This document shows, piece by piece, positions 1-13,800 of a DNA stretch of 64,000 nucleotides. Position 1 is the first letter of the stretch, and every line of letters starts with the position of its first letter. The DNA comes from Stictocephala bisonia (lineage: Eukaryota > Arthropoda > Insecta > Hemiptera > Membracidae), in contig JAQJVL010000030.1 of NCBI GenBank assembly GCA_035578905.1, positions 1,799,159 to 1,863,158 of the forward strand, given 5' to 3'. The position numbers and the translations under genes were made by a program. Under the pieces are notes generated by a model, which made no database searches, was not told where the DNA came from, and saw only the letters and a program-made list of their open reading frames with translations.

Positions 1-35
1 AAGAATAATCATAAATGTTTGGTTACTATATTTCT

Positions 36-300
36 AAATTGGTTCAATACCTGTCTATCAGTTCCAAAGAGTTAACATGCTAACTTCATGTTTCGGAATA
101 AGAATTCCATCTTCAGGTCAGTAAAAACATGGTTTTAGCTCCAGCTGGATTGTCGAGTATATACAACACATATCATAAAGAATAAATCAAGCTGGAACTA
201 AAACCACGGGTTTACTTACCTGCAGATGGAATTCTTATTCCAAAACATGTAGTCAGCGTGTCAAATCTTTGGAACTGATAGACAGGTATTGTATCAATTT
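36..300. repeat. Foldback repeat with about 110-bp inverted arms
   Basis: The left arm (36 to about 150) and the right arm (about 191-300) are near-perfect reverse complements; for example the 34-base outer ends 36-69 and 267-300 differ at only a few positions. A roughly 40-base AT-rich centre separates them. It has the structure of a MITE or foldback element and encodes no protein. Confidence 0.75.
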
Positions 301-415
301 AGCCATATTCACCAAAAGGCAGCTTCGACTTCCGGCCGATGAGAGGTTGAGCATACCCACAAGTAGCTTTGTTACTTCCTTAAGCGTGCTCATTGAATTT
401 AAGCATGGAATTAAG

Positions 416-475
416 AGCACAGACAAAGAAATAGACATTATAGACAAATATTTTGTTTACTTCTTTGTCTGTGCT
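416..475. repeat. Hairpin with perfect 15-bp arms
   Basis: AGCACAGACAAAGAA at 416-430 is exactly reverse complemented at 461-475 with a 30-base AT-rich loop. It lies beside the foldback at 36-300 and may belong to the same decayed element. Confidence 0.6.
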
Positions 476-594
476 GGCACAATTTTCCCTCGTGATGTAT
501 CAAAGTAGTTCTGGGCAGAATTCTCCTTCTACCATAATTATGCTTATCGTGCAATGGCATAATTTTGTTTGTAGTGCGTAGCTAATACAACTAA

Positions 595-1228
595 ACAGGA
601 TATGAACAAAATCTTTGTCCTTCAAAAGATAGCCATTAGAATTATAGCCAAGGCTGAACCAAGGAGAACTTGTAGAGACCTCATATATATTGTAGTGTAT
701 ATTGTAGAGACCTTACTATGTTTATCAGTATATAGTTTTTGTTAAATGGAAATCCTAACTTTTGTTATACTAACTCTATTGTCCATAGTTATAGTACAAG
801 ACAGCGATTAGATTACTATAGTATAAGGCAGAGATGTAATAGGACTGAAAATAGTCCATTCACAAAAGAAACCATATTCTATAATAGGTTACCAAATTTC
901 ATCAAACAATTGGATGGTACAAAATTTAAAACAGTTTTGAAAAATTGGTTTAGAAATTTATGCCTTACGACCTTACATACTGTTCCGTATTTAGTATTAA
1001 ATATTGTAGGGAATATTTAGTCCAGTGGCTTGAAAGGAACACATACTTTCAAACCACTGGACTAAGGTAAGGCTTTTTTTATTTTTCTCTGCATGCTGCA
1101 TGCACTATTTTCAGATTTGAAATGATTTTGTACTTTGACAATAAGTTTATTTCTTGCTCTTAATGACTTTGTAAATGCATGTAAACTACATGTTAATTAT
1201 TTCTTACAATAAAGAATCTTGAATTTTG
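595..1228 (+). pseudogene. 3' remnant of a CR1-like non-LTR retrotransposon
   Basis: Reading frames at 600-700 and 739-1020 encode the end of a reverse transcriptase. Visible are a QKIAIRIIAKAEPRRTCRDL block and, later, the typical tail with YNRLPNFIKQL and FKTVLKNWF. The rest of ORF2 is missing. The 3' end has AATAAAGAATCTTG at about 1209. A strong hairpin covers the stop codon. Confidence 0.65.
1017..1065 (+). repeat. 20-bp stem-loop overlapping the stop codon of the reverse transcriptase remnant
   Basis: Bases 1017-1036 pair with 1046-1065 at 19 of 20 positions around a 9-base loop. The stem begins inside the TAG that ends the frame at 1020 and is followed by a T-run. Confidence 0.7.
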
Positions 1229-1728
1229 ACTCAGCAACTTTTGATTTTTGGATAAAGCTGTTTTGCTAAATTTTACACAACAAATACGCGTAGATTATCA
1301 CGAAGGTTCTAGATGAACCAAATTAGAATCTGACATTTTCATGTAGTAAACTATGATACTTATACTTAAGATATCAATTATGAAATCTCGTTCCCAGCAT
1401 CCAAATACCATGGGGGGAAGGAAATTGGAGTGGGTAGGAACAGCTGAGCGTTACGTCAAACGTCATACACAAACCTAACCTAACCATAACAACTGAAGTT
1501 GAACTTCAACTGACTTGCAGAGTGCCTGAAAATAAAATAAACAAAAATATATAAATTCCACAAAGTTTTAGATTAGAATCAACAAATATTAATGTCTTTA
1601 ATTTGAGTACATTTTTTAGTAGTTTTTGGATCAAGTTTCTATTGTTATAGCTTTGTGGAGTCTTGTATTGTTGTTAAATCTATAAAAATTATATCTAAAA
1701 CATATTTGTTTTAAGCATAGCCCAAATT
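1229..1728 (+). promoter_or_regulatory. Upstream and 5' UTR region of COG6
   Basis: About 500 bases between a retrotransposon remnant and the COG6 ATG. It has no ORF and no clear TATA box. A more GC-rich patch at about 1385-1530 contains GTTACGTCA and ACGTCAT CRE-like sites and a doubled CCTAA. The start site is probably near there, but this is inference from position. Confidence 0.35.
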
Positions 1729-1839
1729 ATGGCTCTTCATGGTGAAATGATAGTGGATGGTGAGGATAAGGGAGCTAAGTCCAACATTGTTAACGCCAGA
1801 CTCAATAAATTGCTTGAAACTAGGTTTGAAAATGACAAG
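1729..1839 (+). CDS. COG6: COG6 coding exon 1
   Basis: Encodes 37 residues, starting MALHGEM and ending ETRFENDK, followed by the donor GTATGA. The ATG is the first that gives an open frame into the conserved [11 protein letters not shown] block. Ends in phase 0. Confidence 0.88.
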
Positions 1840-4800
1840 GTATGAAACCCAGTTTGTAGTAGTTATTATTGTTGTAAGAAACAGAAACTAAAGAATTTTT
1901 ATGAGCAAGTCTAAGGAGGCCCTGGGAATTTGATGCCATATAGCATATTTCTAGTAATGCAGGTTTTAGTTGGTAAATAAAGTTAATTATGCAGTTTTAC
2001 CACTCAACAAAATCAAATATTTTTTCATTAAGTGGTTCAAATTAGTTATATTATCACTGATTGGTAATCATATTTAAGTGCGATCGTGGTAACCCGAATA
2101 TTTGTATATAAGGTCCTGTTCGGACTATCAAACTGTTCGAACTATCATTGATTGTGAAAACAATGCTAATTATTTATGAAATCACCATTTGATTAAATAA
2201 TAAACTATAATATTTTATAAACATAATAATAGGCTAGGCAAGTACTAAAAATAAACATAAGTAATATACTGTGTGTATCTGAAATGTGCGGATATATTTT
2301 AGAAACTGTTTCCATAGGCCTAAGTAGAGAAAAAAATGTATAAAAGTATGTCCTAAAATCCCTCTTACCCTCAGATAAATTTTTGTTGTACTAATAGCTG
2401 TAAAATGATTCAACCGATTAGTTACAATGTCGTATATAAAACAACTATTTACAGAAATATTTGTCAAAACTTCTGATTTAACTTATAAGAAGATGTTGTT
2501 TGTATATTTTTTAAAATGGTTTACACACTGCAAGTTAAAAAAATCAAACCGTTTAAACTAACATAGCCTAATTACTAAAGTAATCTGTAATTTTAAAGTT
2601 TATGTTTATTTGACTTTGTAATTAGCAAATGAACGTCATATATTAGAAAAATAGTATTGATAGTCTTACAATACTGTTTTTCCGAATCCAAAACTAACAA
2701 GTCGAGACATGCAACAAAACCGCTGTTTGCTATTGGCTGGGAGGGTCATTCGGATTATCGCGTGATTTGTACTACCGGTGTTCGGACTACTGCGACTGTA
2801 ATGTATCAGTATTATAAGTTTTGCAATATTGAATAATTACCAATAAAAATCATAGACCTGAGGCGTGTAGAAAGTTCCTAAATTCTTACTTGCTTGTTCC
2901 ATCTGTAGTCTTTGAGGCAGGAATTGGACAGGACAATAGCAATTGGTTTAAACATTACATAAACAGGATTTATAAACTAACAGGCTATTATACATTTTCA
3001 CTTTAGGAAGTAATATTATCACTACCAGATGATTCATGGTTTTTCTAGACTGTTATGAAAAAACGATATCATGTTGAAAAAGTGAGTATTTGAGTTTATA
3101 CATCTTGAGGAGGTTGATTTCGACAGCAGAAAACCAGTTTTTCAGAAAAATTGAAAACTAGTGGTGATAACTAGAATCAATGTTTTCTGGTGACAACCGC
3201 GTCAAGGTACTATCTACAATATTTACAAAATAACCAGACGTTTTACCCATACTATGATGTGGTATCCTCAGTGGTTTCTCTGAGACTGGTTAGGATGCCA
3301 CATCACAGTGAGGGCGTAACGTCTGGATATCTTGTAAATATTGTAGATAGTACCTTGACACGGTTATCACCGGAAAATGTTGATTCTAGTTATGACATCG
3401 GCCGCTTAAGCCTAAGTTCTAAAACTAGGTGATATCTGATAGTGAAAAAACCAACTCTTAATAAATCAGTAGGCCTATGTTTCAACAACTTTTTTCTATT
3501 TTAAGCTACATGTTTTTTTGTGCTGGACACAAATATATAATTAGTTTTTCAATAAAATTAATTTTACGGCCTGGAAAATACACTTTTTTACTCACGTAAC
3601 CAAACATAACCCAACTTATCCTAACTGTCTTTTTACTCAACAAAATTTCATTATTTACATTAAAACAGGAGCGCCTGGCCTCCATGACGGCATATTGACT
3701 GTCTCTCTGGCGGGAATATATGTAAATTTTGTTTTTGTGAGTAGTCATAGCTCCTACTATCATTAGGCTACCATAGGCGATTTGCCGCAAAAGTAATTTT
3801 TCCCCTATATCTTGATAAATAATTGCTGACCAAAATAGTTCAGATGTAAAAAAACAACATTTTCAAAAATATAAACAGTTTGTTTAAGACGTAATTGCCG
3901 GGGAATAAAAAGTGTTTTCCCAGAAAATATACACCTGATTCTACCCACTGGTGATAAATGAGTTAATATTGGTGAAGCATCTAGAAATTGCATGAATACC
4001 AATAATTTAATAAAAATTTAATTAAGATTAAAAAAATGTATCTATCATTTATATTGTTCTCGCATTGACTCTTAGCCAATGCCTTTGGGCAATAATCCAA
4101 ATCTTGCTTTAGGTTGAGTAGTTACCCATTGGCATCCTATATAATCTGATATAATTGGGCATTTCTGTTAACTTGCAGCATTGCGTTTGGAAACTCAGTT
4201 TTGCAATAATAAACATGATTTAAAAACTAATAGTATACATCTTCACTTTAGGAATTATATATTTAAGCAAACCAGAACTAATAAGGTCTACAGTATTTAC
4301 TCTTTGATTTTTAATCTAACAAAATTTCCTCAACTTAAAATTTAATCTAACTGTTAATATTGATGGGTAAGAGGGTTATCATTGATGGACTTGGATGAGT
4401 TATGAACAACCTATGAATGTGGGCATTCAGGCCTGTGGGTGGGGGCAAGCTGGAATGGTGGTTTAATATGTACTCGTACCACAATGATATATTAAAAAAC
4501 TCACCATGTTGAAAAGTTAGTATAGTATAAACATTTAGTAGGTAATACTAATAATGACCTAGATTTATAAACATTTAGTAGGTAATAATGACTTAGATTT
4601 ATAAACAATTTATACTTAATGAGGCCTCTTGTAAAACCACAAATGATATCTTTATTACTCAACTTGCTATCATTGACCACATGTTATTATGGTCATATTA
4701 TGGCTTTACAGATCCTTTTGCTTTCAGGAAACATTAGATGCCTTAAAGGAGCTGTCAGTATTTTTCACAGAAAACACATTACAGTCTCGTAGGAGTTTAA

Positions 4801-7800
4801 GAAGTAAAATAGAGAAGCGAAGTTTAAGCATCAACGAGGTAAGACATCTAACAATATTCAATAAATTGCAAAAACTGTCCTGCAATTGAAACTAACTAAA
4901 GATATATATGAAAAAGTAGAGCCTGATATACTATGTAGAGTCACAAAATATCCTCAAGTTATTTTGTTCCATTAAATTTATATTTAATTCTGTTTAGTGA
5001 ATTTTGGTCCCTATGAAATTTTTCAAGCTATGAAGAAGGTAAGATAGCTTGATAAGGTTCATTTTAATGCTTAGGGACCAAGGAAGGTGGCAAAAATATC
5101 AGGAATATAAAAAACCCCGGACTACAGCGATATTATTGATACATCTAAAAGATGTTTTATGTTTATGCTGGTGTAAACATTGATAATTTTTACTGTAGAT
5201 TGTAAACTATAATAATGTAGCTATATATAGCCTATGTTTATTTAGTCGTATATGACAGCAGTTCAAATTATTCAAATAAAACAATATTCCATTGGTGTGG
5301 TGATCCTACTCTTCCCTACTAATGGGCCTTCCAACATTACCTCTGTCTGTTGAGCTCCAGTCATGTACCGTTCAACATGTCCTTCCGACAGCTATCACCC
5401 CACTCTGGTACTTATGTGTTTCATTCATATTAATATAACCTTCAACCCTAGTTAAAGTTACTACATAAACTGTCTGTTTTTTTAAATAATAAAAAAACAG
5501 CTTTAAAACAATAACAATTGTAAGTATTTGTCCTGTTGTTAATACTAATGTAATCACAGACAGATGCCAAAGGCCAAGGTGACATGATATACGTTCACGT
5601 GTATCACTGGTGTATGTTTTCATTTTGTGTTCCGTATACTAAGAGGAATCTAACAGGCTAATAGCAAGCTTATCTAAAGTTCATGATTTTGACCTGATTT
5701 TGAGAGAGTTGGTACATATCTTTGACTGTGTCAGTCTTTGACCAGGAGTGTTTGGACAAGTCTTAGCCCTTTCCTCTCTTCTTAGACTCCTGAGTGTTCC
5801 TTTACTATGAACAACGGTAGCTCTATAATAGAGGCTCCAGACCAGCCAACGCACCATGCACCACTATTATAACAAAGTCATTAGCTTTTTCGTCAATATA
5901 TTCCCTACTATCAGTCTATTCATAACCGAACACCCAAGTGAGGAAAAACTAAATTCCCAGATTTGCCAAATAGGCCAAGTGAGTATTCATGCACTTATGA
6001 GCCCCTTACATGTACAAGTCCAGTTCCTTCAACTAGTATTAAGTTTTACAATGTACAATATAAAAAGACAAAATATCAATATCCTAAAGAAGTTAAAAGG
6101 TTAAAATCAGACAAACTTAATAATAAGATTCAGAGCTCTGATAATGTTTCAAAAACATGTTGGAAAATAGTTAACAACTTAAGGGGAAAGCAAAATCAGT
6201 CCTCATCTGAGAATGTAAATATAGAGTTAGAGGTAAATAATGAAATTGAAAAAAATCCTAGCATTGTAAGTAGTGTCTTCAATAAATATTTCATTGATAT
6301 AGTGGAAAATGATGTTTGTATGCCTAGTCAAAGTAATGGGTATGTACCAATTGAGAGGTTTGAAGCATAATGAATGCCTCCAAATAAGCTTAGTAATATT
6401 CCTCACATTCAGTGTACTGATGTCTTAAATATGATTGATAGCCTTAAGTGTAAATGGTCTGCTGGAATTGATGAAGTTTCTTCCTTTTTACTGAATCAGT
6501 GCAAACATGAGCTAGTATTGCCTTTACGCCATCTCATAAACTGTGTAATTGAAGGTGTTTTTCCTGATAGCCTAAAAATAGCTATTGTTAAATCATTGTT
6601 TAAAAAAGGTAATAAATTTAATGCCAAGAATAATAGGCCTGTATCTTTGTTCTCCACATTCAGTAAAGTTATAGAAAAATTCATAATAAAGCATCTAACT
6701 GGGTTTTATGACAGTTATCATATTCTGAACGTTTCTCAACATCGCTTCCGAAAGGGGCACAGCACAATTACTGCAGCCTCAGAATTATTATATGTTGCAC
6801 TAGAGAAAATAGATGAAGGAGACCAAGTTGCAGCAATATTCTTAGATTTATCTAAGGCATTTGATAGGTTTGATAAGACTATTTTATTAACTAAATTAGT
6901 AAAAAATGGTATAGGTGGTAATCTCCTTCAATTATTAAAATCCTATGTAAGTAATAGAAAACAATGCACTGAAATTCTTCAAGATAATGGATCAGAAATT
7001 GTCAAAAACAGATCATCGGTTAGGAATATAAATTTTGGAGTGCCTCAAGATTCAATGTTAGGGCCTTTTCTATTTATTTTATATGTTAATGATTTGCCTA
7101 ATTTTACTGATATATTCTCATCTATGTATGCCGATGATGATACCTCCAGTCTTTGCTGGGTCAATGACATGGCTGATTTAATGAAAGGGTACAACCTTTC
7201 CTAAATATTATTAAGTGCTATTTTGAGGAAAATAATCTTAAATTAAATCTTGAAAAAACATAACTAATAATCTGAAGCCCTAGTAGAATCTTAGAGAAAA
7301 TTAATATTGAGTTTTTAGATTGTAATATTGAATCACATTCTATAGGTAAATTTCTAGGTTTGCACTTAGATGAAAATCAACACTGGAATGAGCATATAGA
7401 TCATTTATGTGAAAACTGTCCTCTAATCATTTTTTACTTAGAAGAATTAGTTCTTATTTAAATCCAGAACAGTTTATTTTGGGGTAATATACCCATATCT
7501 ATCTTATGGAATTGAATTATGGGGAGGTACTTAGTTTACTTATAGAAATAGAATATTTTTCAAAAACGAATCATAGCTAATGTAGATAATTGTACTTCTT
7601 GTAAATATTTATTTGTACACTACAATATTTTGACAGTGTTAGCAATGTATATGTTCCAATCCATTTTATTGTTAAAAAATAATCCAAATTTTACTTGTAA
7701 AAACAAGGAATATCATAACTACAACACTAGACAAAAACTTGATTTAATTTTCCATCAAGGAGGCTAAAATTCACAAAGAACACCCCCTTTGTACGTGGAG

Positions 7801-10800
7801 CAGAATTTTATAATGAACCTCCTAGTGAATTAAAATGGCTTGAGGGAATCAAATTTAAAAATAAACTTAAAGATTGTCTCATTAAGCTTTGCCCTTACTC
7901 CTTTGATGAGCTAAAATAGCCTTAAAACTGATATTTTTTATTTATTTTTTCACATTACAATGATAGTAAATTTAACTTATTTAGAAAGTTGTATTTAGGT
8001 TTAGTTGATGATGTGTCTTGAAACAGTGGTCTAAATTTAACTGAGGATTAAAATGATGTAAATAATTAAATGTATTTTAAGAGTAATATTTGGCATAGGT
8101 ATAAGTTTTAGTATAAATACTGCATGTATTGCATTCATTCTCTTCCTGTTTAAATTTATTAAGATTTGATGTGAATTACTTTAAATATAATTATGAAACC
8201 TAGGCTCTTTCTTTGATGATTATTTTATCAAGTATTCTATAAGAATTTCTATTATTTAGTTGTAATGAAATTAGTTTATGTTGTGTATTCCATGTGTTTT
8301 TAAATTTTTTTTATTAAGCTAGTAATCTTTCTATAAATAAATGGGTGTTAAAAAATGTACTAACTATTCTAATCTTGAAGTATTGTAAATTGAACTATAG
8401 GCCTACTGATTTCCTCTTATGTATATACCATGTATTTTAGATATTAGTAATTTTGTATTTCATTATAAATCAAACCCTAGATTTAAGATATGACCATGTT
8501 ATTGTTTTACGGACAGTAAAAAATTTAATTTAATTTCAACTATGTTGACAGATTGTTCGACTAATTAATGAGCCTGATACCTTTCAATATTTTATGAATG
8601 ATCTTGCTGGCTTGTGTAGTAACCAGATTACACATGTCATCCAAACTCATCTAAAACTCATGTAATAATTCATATTTGTCTTAAAATACGCACAAAGTGT
8701 GTTGGTGTCTTTTATTAAGATTATACATTATTATTTGTATAGGTAAATTATTTTGTAAATGAAAGAAAGTGTGAGATTGTTAGGGTGAGACAGATTGTCA
8801 TTTTTATATATTTTTATAATTGTAATCAGTGTTGCAATAAAATAAATATCTAGATTGTAAATGGATGAGCTTATAATGGCCACCAGTTCTGGTGAAAACA
8901 TTATTGTAAGTATGTTATTTATTACAGGACTTTTTGGCAGCATTCCGTAAAGTTAAAAACGCCCTCGATGACATTTATGTTGACGTCTCTGATATGAATA
9001 AAGCAGTTGAAGCCATGACATCACAACTTCAGGCAACTAAAGCCCAAACTCATCAGCTCATCGAGCATACAACAAAACTCCAGGCTGAAAGGTACGATTG
9101 TGAGAGGATAAATTAATGAAAGGTATAAAAACACGAGTTGCAAATGAAAGCATAACAAATTTGAGGTTGTGAGGGCATTGAAAACAAATTGCTCTCAACA
9201 ATAAGGCACTCAACTCTTAGGTAGACACTCAATAGATAATAAGCCAAACCGTTATTTAGTTATTAGATTTTAATCAATAATTTTTCTTCGATTTCCATGT
9301 ACAAAACTTTGTCCTGTGTGATTTTACAATGTTTTCTGAAAATGATTCTATTGCATGTATTATTAAAATTGCAGCCAGAAATTGACTATGCAACAAGAGG
9401 TTGCCAAGTCATTCTTAAAAGGTTTTCAACTAACACCGGCCGAATTATCAGCTTTAAGAGAAGCCAACATTACCGAGGACTTCTTTTCTGCCTTGGAAAG
9501 AGTGCAAGCAATCCACAGCAATTGTAGAACTTTGATGCAGTCCGGATATCAGACATCTGCGTTGGACATCATGGATCAAATGGCCATGTATCAGGTATCT
9601 GTATACCTAATGACTAATGTGTTTTTATTATCGTTGTGAATTATTTTAATTTAATTATCTTTTAGCCTAGATTTAACTAGTTATTCACAAATTGGTAGGT
9701 AATTTTATGTAATTTGTGAGCCTTTTGTGTAAAATGAAAACAAAATACTAATTCGAATAAGTTCATTAGTATAGTTTGACGTAGATAACCGATTTTAGCT
9801 TCAACTAATCTTCGGGGTTGCTTCCCCAACATACCCCAATGCAGTTTTTGGCTCTGTGGACCTGTTTTTACACATAATGAGATTAGATCTTACTCAAGAA
9901 ATATAGTTTTTAATAAAATTACTAATATGATAAAAATTCAAAATTATTGATTTTTCTTAAAAGTATTTAAAAAATGTTAAACAAAAGTTCTAGCTAGAAA
10001 TCCCTTTTAGGGGTAGTGAAAGATTTATACAAACAATTTAAGGGTCTGCTATACCTGCCACCATATTGAATTTGATTCTCCATGAGGCCAATGTAAAATT
10101 CAAATAAAGATTACAGCTTTATTTATGAACATACAATTTTAAACTTGGCCTTTTTTAAAGTTTGAAGTACAATTCAATTTGTGGACATATAGACGACAAC
10201 CGGTCCAATAATAGTTGTCATAGTTACAAGTAGTTTTAAGAGTCAACACCAGGCTTGAATACAATAAAAATATTCACTGGAGAAGACTGGACTGTTAAAG
10301 ATTCTGGGTTACCTCCCCAGCGCACCCTAAAGCTGTTTTTGGCTCTGTGATCCTGCGGTTCTTTACAATTTAAAGTGATATTTTTATTCTGTGCATATCT
10401 GTAACTGAGAAAGGTTTTGCAGAGTACCATTATCAATGAATGTTTTTGGAGTTTACAAGAAACCCAATTCAAGGAAGAGTCAATTACCAGATTGTAAGAA
10501 ACTGCATAAGTATACAAGTGTTCAAGACAGCAGTCTGCATGCTTGTTCAAGACGGAAAGAGTCTTTCTTTCTTTGCAATCCTTATTTGTTTCCGGTTACG
10601 TTTATTTTTACTGTTTCAGGAGTCACAAAACACTTTTGACTAAATGATTAAACCTTAAAAAATATATTTAATAGGCAATATTCTCTAAGAATAACTCGCT
10701 GATTTGGTTCAAAATTTATACGGCTTTAATATTTTAGGAAGCTGCACTAGAAAGACTTTATCGCTGGGCACAGACTCATTGTCGGAATATCGAGGCCCCA

Positions 10801-13800
10801 GGTGTCAGTCAACTTCTGTCACAAGCAATGGCAAAACTGCAAGACCGTCCAGTACTTTTCAAGTATGGATACGAGTATTATTGCTATAAGTAATGTTAGT
10901 CTTTGTAACTTTGTTCACTTAGCATACATGACGTATGGTCCTCGATCTCACTTCCGTTGGTATGAGTACTGACGGTTTCTCCTCCTTTCTTCCTCCAAAA
11001 TCATTCCTTAATTCACTTCATTTGAAAATCTTAGTGCTTTCTGTTCCTTCCTCCAGCCATCCTGATTTATTAACTACCTTAGTTAATTACGAAACTTCTT
11101 TATGGAGGTGAAACTTGGTATCAAAAAATGATACCAGAAAAAAAGAAAATCAAAAAACCAAAAATAAAGAAAAACTTACTTTATTACTGTAAATTGTGTT
11201 TTATTTACTTTGTAGTCTTATTGGTATCATTTTATCGTGCCAGATAGCACATAATTTCCTATTATAGTATTCAGCGGCCACTGTACCATGTAGTCAACTG
11301 TTTTTGAAAATAATAATTATATGGCTGGAAATCAAATCTAGATTTCATAACAAAATTAGAATAGTACTTTTAATTTATATCCCGTTAATTGGTTTAAAAA
11401 TTTTTTTTGTATTAGGTATGTTATAACAGAATATTGCACGTGTCGGCGGGCTGTGTTGGTTCACATGTTCATCGATGCACTGACCAAAGGCGGCCCTGGA
11501 GGGACGCCTAGACCAATAGAGGTTCACGCACACGATACCAAGAGATACGTGGGTGACATGTTGGCCTGGCTCCATCAGGCTATTCCAGGAGAGAGGGAGA
11601 ACCTCCTCACTTTATTGAAGGGATGTGATTCTAAGACAGGTAATTCAAGTGACAATGTCAAGATGAGTTAAATCAAAATACAACACATTATCTGCAGGCG
11701 ATGAGCGGCAGGCATTGTCTGGTGAGATACAAGCATTGCTGCAGTGTGACACACGCATCTTGCCAGACAATTGCTGCCGCATTGATGCATCTTCCACAGC
11801 AAATATGTTAATTAAGGATATGTGTTTGACAGTAATAATAAAAGAGTGTAACTCACAATTAAAAAAGAAATGATTTACAGTAGCCAATTATGTTTTGACA
11901 AACTGAAAAAATGTCATTGTGTGGATGTTTGTTGTGCTCTATTAGCCGGACTAGCGTACAGATGTTGTTTAGTTTAATAAATAACACCACTGTTCAACTT
12001 CATAATTTTATAAACATAAAAATGTGGTTTAGTATTTTAATAGAGCTGAATTCAACACAATTATTGCTTTTAAGAGAAATAATTTATTTCACTAAGCATT
12101 CAGTTTTTTTATGTAGCAAATAGGTTTATAGTTTTTTAGTTCTTAATCTTGAGTCATTAATTAGAGTTATATATATTTAGAATTAAAAATGTATGTTGAA
12201 GAAGTAATACTTTATGTATAAATATTTACATTTCCATTTTTTAGATGTGAGTGAAGAGATTCTACAGGCCCTCTCTAACATTTCCGAGGGGGTGTGCCAC
12301 CCCTTGCAAGTCAGAGTGGACCAGATTCTAACAACTGATAGCTCCGTCATCTCACTATACAATGTCTCAAATCTGCTCAGGTTTTATCTTCAAACTTTTA
12401 ATCAGGTTTGTTTCATTTTTTGTTGATTTGTATTTGTATGAATTTTTTTTATTCGGTTTATAAAAATGGAAATTCAATACATTCGCTGCAGCAGCGCATG
12501 GTGTCATGCAGTGTACGGTACAGAGCTGCCTTGCTCGGTTTGGCATCATAGCTGCACGCTTACTTATTTAAACATTTTGACAGGTAAAATCGATTTATGT
12601 GCAATTAATTCAATTTTTTTTGGTATTTACAATATTTAATTCGCTTCAACCCACTGGAACACCTTTCAGTCTATCAGAAGCCGTAATAGAGAAATCTGAA
12701 TCTTCCGTTACAACTTCGAACTATAAACTCACTGTCTTCAGACACACCAGAACTCATATTCTCTTCAAAAAGAGCCCTTGGTGAGGGTCTAGCCATTTTA
12801 TTAACATTAGAAATAACCTAAATATCAACAGAAAAGTAAAAGCTGCATATACACTTACCTTTTACAATACATAGACAAAAATAAAAACGCTGGCCGATAC
12901 TACCGGAATGAAATGTTGTTAACACTCGTCCGACCACGCTAACACAAGGTAGATGCTCTCTTCCGATGCTACCCTCACACTAGATTTCAAAGGAACAGTG
13001 TGTAGTATGTGACTATACTGACCCAGCAGGGTGGTACGCACCGCTCACCTTGGGTCAGTACTGACTTAGCCGCAGTGAATGTGTTAAGACTACCAAAATT
13101 AATTCATTCTAATAAATTTCAAGCTTCTATGGATGCATAATATGTTCATTGGTTTAGCAAAATCTTAATATCAGGAAGATGGAAATGTTGTTTGGCATTC
13201 TTCAAGTGTCTACTTTTATATAGACAAGCCTGTCTAATATGGCCAAAACAATGTGAATGTGTTTAACTCATTGGTAACGAACCACGAGCTGGGCTCGTTC
13301 TGAGTTTAGCATTATTTAAATAGTGAATAAACGCACCATACAATCAGTTAAATTGTTGAGAGACAACAATTTTACTACAGAGCACAGTACCTGTTACGAG
13401 CAGAACTAGTGGCAAAAAGAGGAACTACAGCACATACTGCAAAATCGCAATACAAAATTCTTTTGCTCAAAAACAAAATAGCTGTTTTGAACCGGTTTTG
13501 GCAAATGCTGCGTCGCACCTTGGTAGTCTAGTGGTTAAAATCATCACCTCCTGTGGCCAGGGAGTCGGCGGGACCTGAGTTTGAATCACAATTGAGGCGC
13601 AAAAAAGTTAATGGTGCAATAGCATTAGAGCCGTCCTTCTGCGGGTACGGGCCTACATGGCCCAACGAGCCTCAGGCTTGTACATTAGAGAACGGTGGTG
13701 GCTTTAGTCAACAGCACCAGTCACAGCAACAGTTTTTCTCATTTTTAGCTTGTTGTTCTTCAAGTACCTCAAGGGGTTAAAATGTTAGTAAGACAAAACG

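Larger units (their letters stand above)
1840..4727 (+). other. COG6 intron 1
   Basis: 2.9 kb of AT-rich intron. It contains one clear foldback element (3163-3396) and a short tandem duplication (4526-4612). No exon or transposon protein was recognised elsewhere in it. Confidence 0.7.

Noticed and set aside
1470..1495. Telomeric TTAGG repeat
   Set aside because: Only two CCTAA units; far too short for a telomeric insertion.
10236..10643. Overlapping ORFs on both strands in COG6 intron 4
   Set aside because: No domain recognised; they overlap each other and a repeated 55-bp block, and lack splice or start context. Treated as chance.
13511..13590. tRNA gene
   Set aside because: A- and B-box-like stretches are present but no acceptor stem or cloverleaf forms; better explained as a SINE head.
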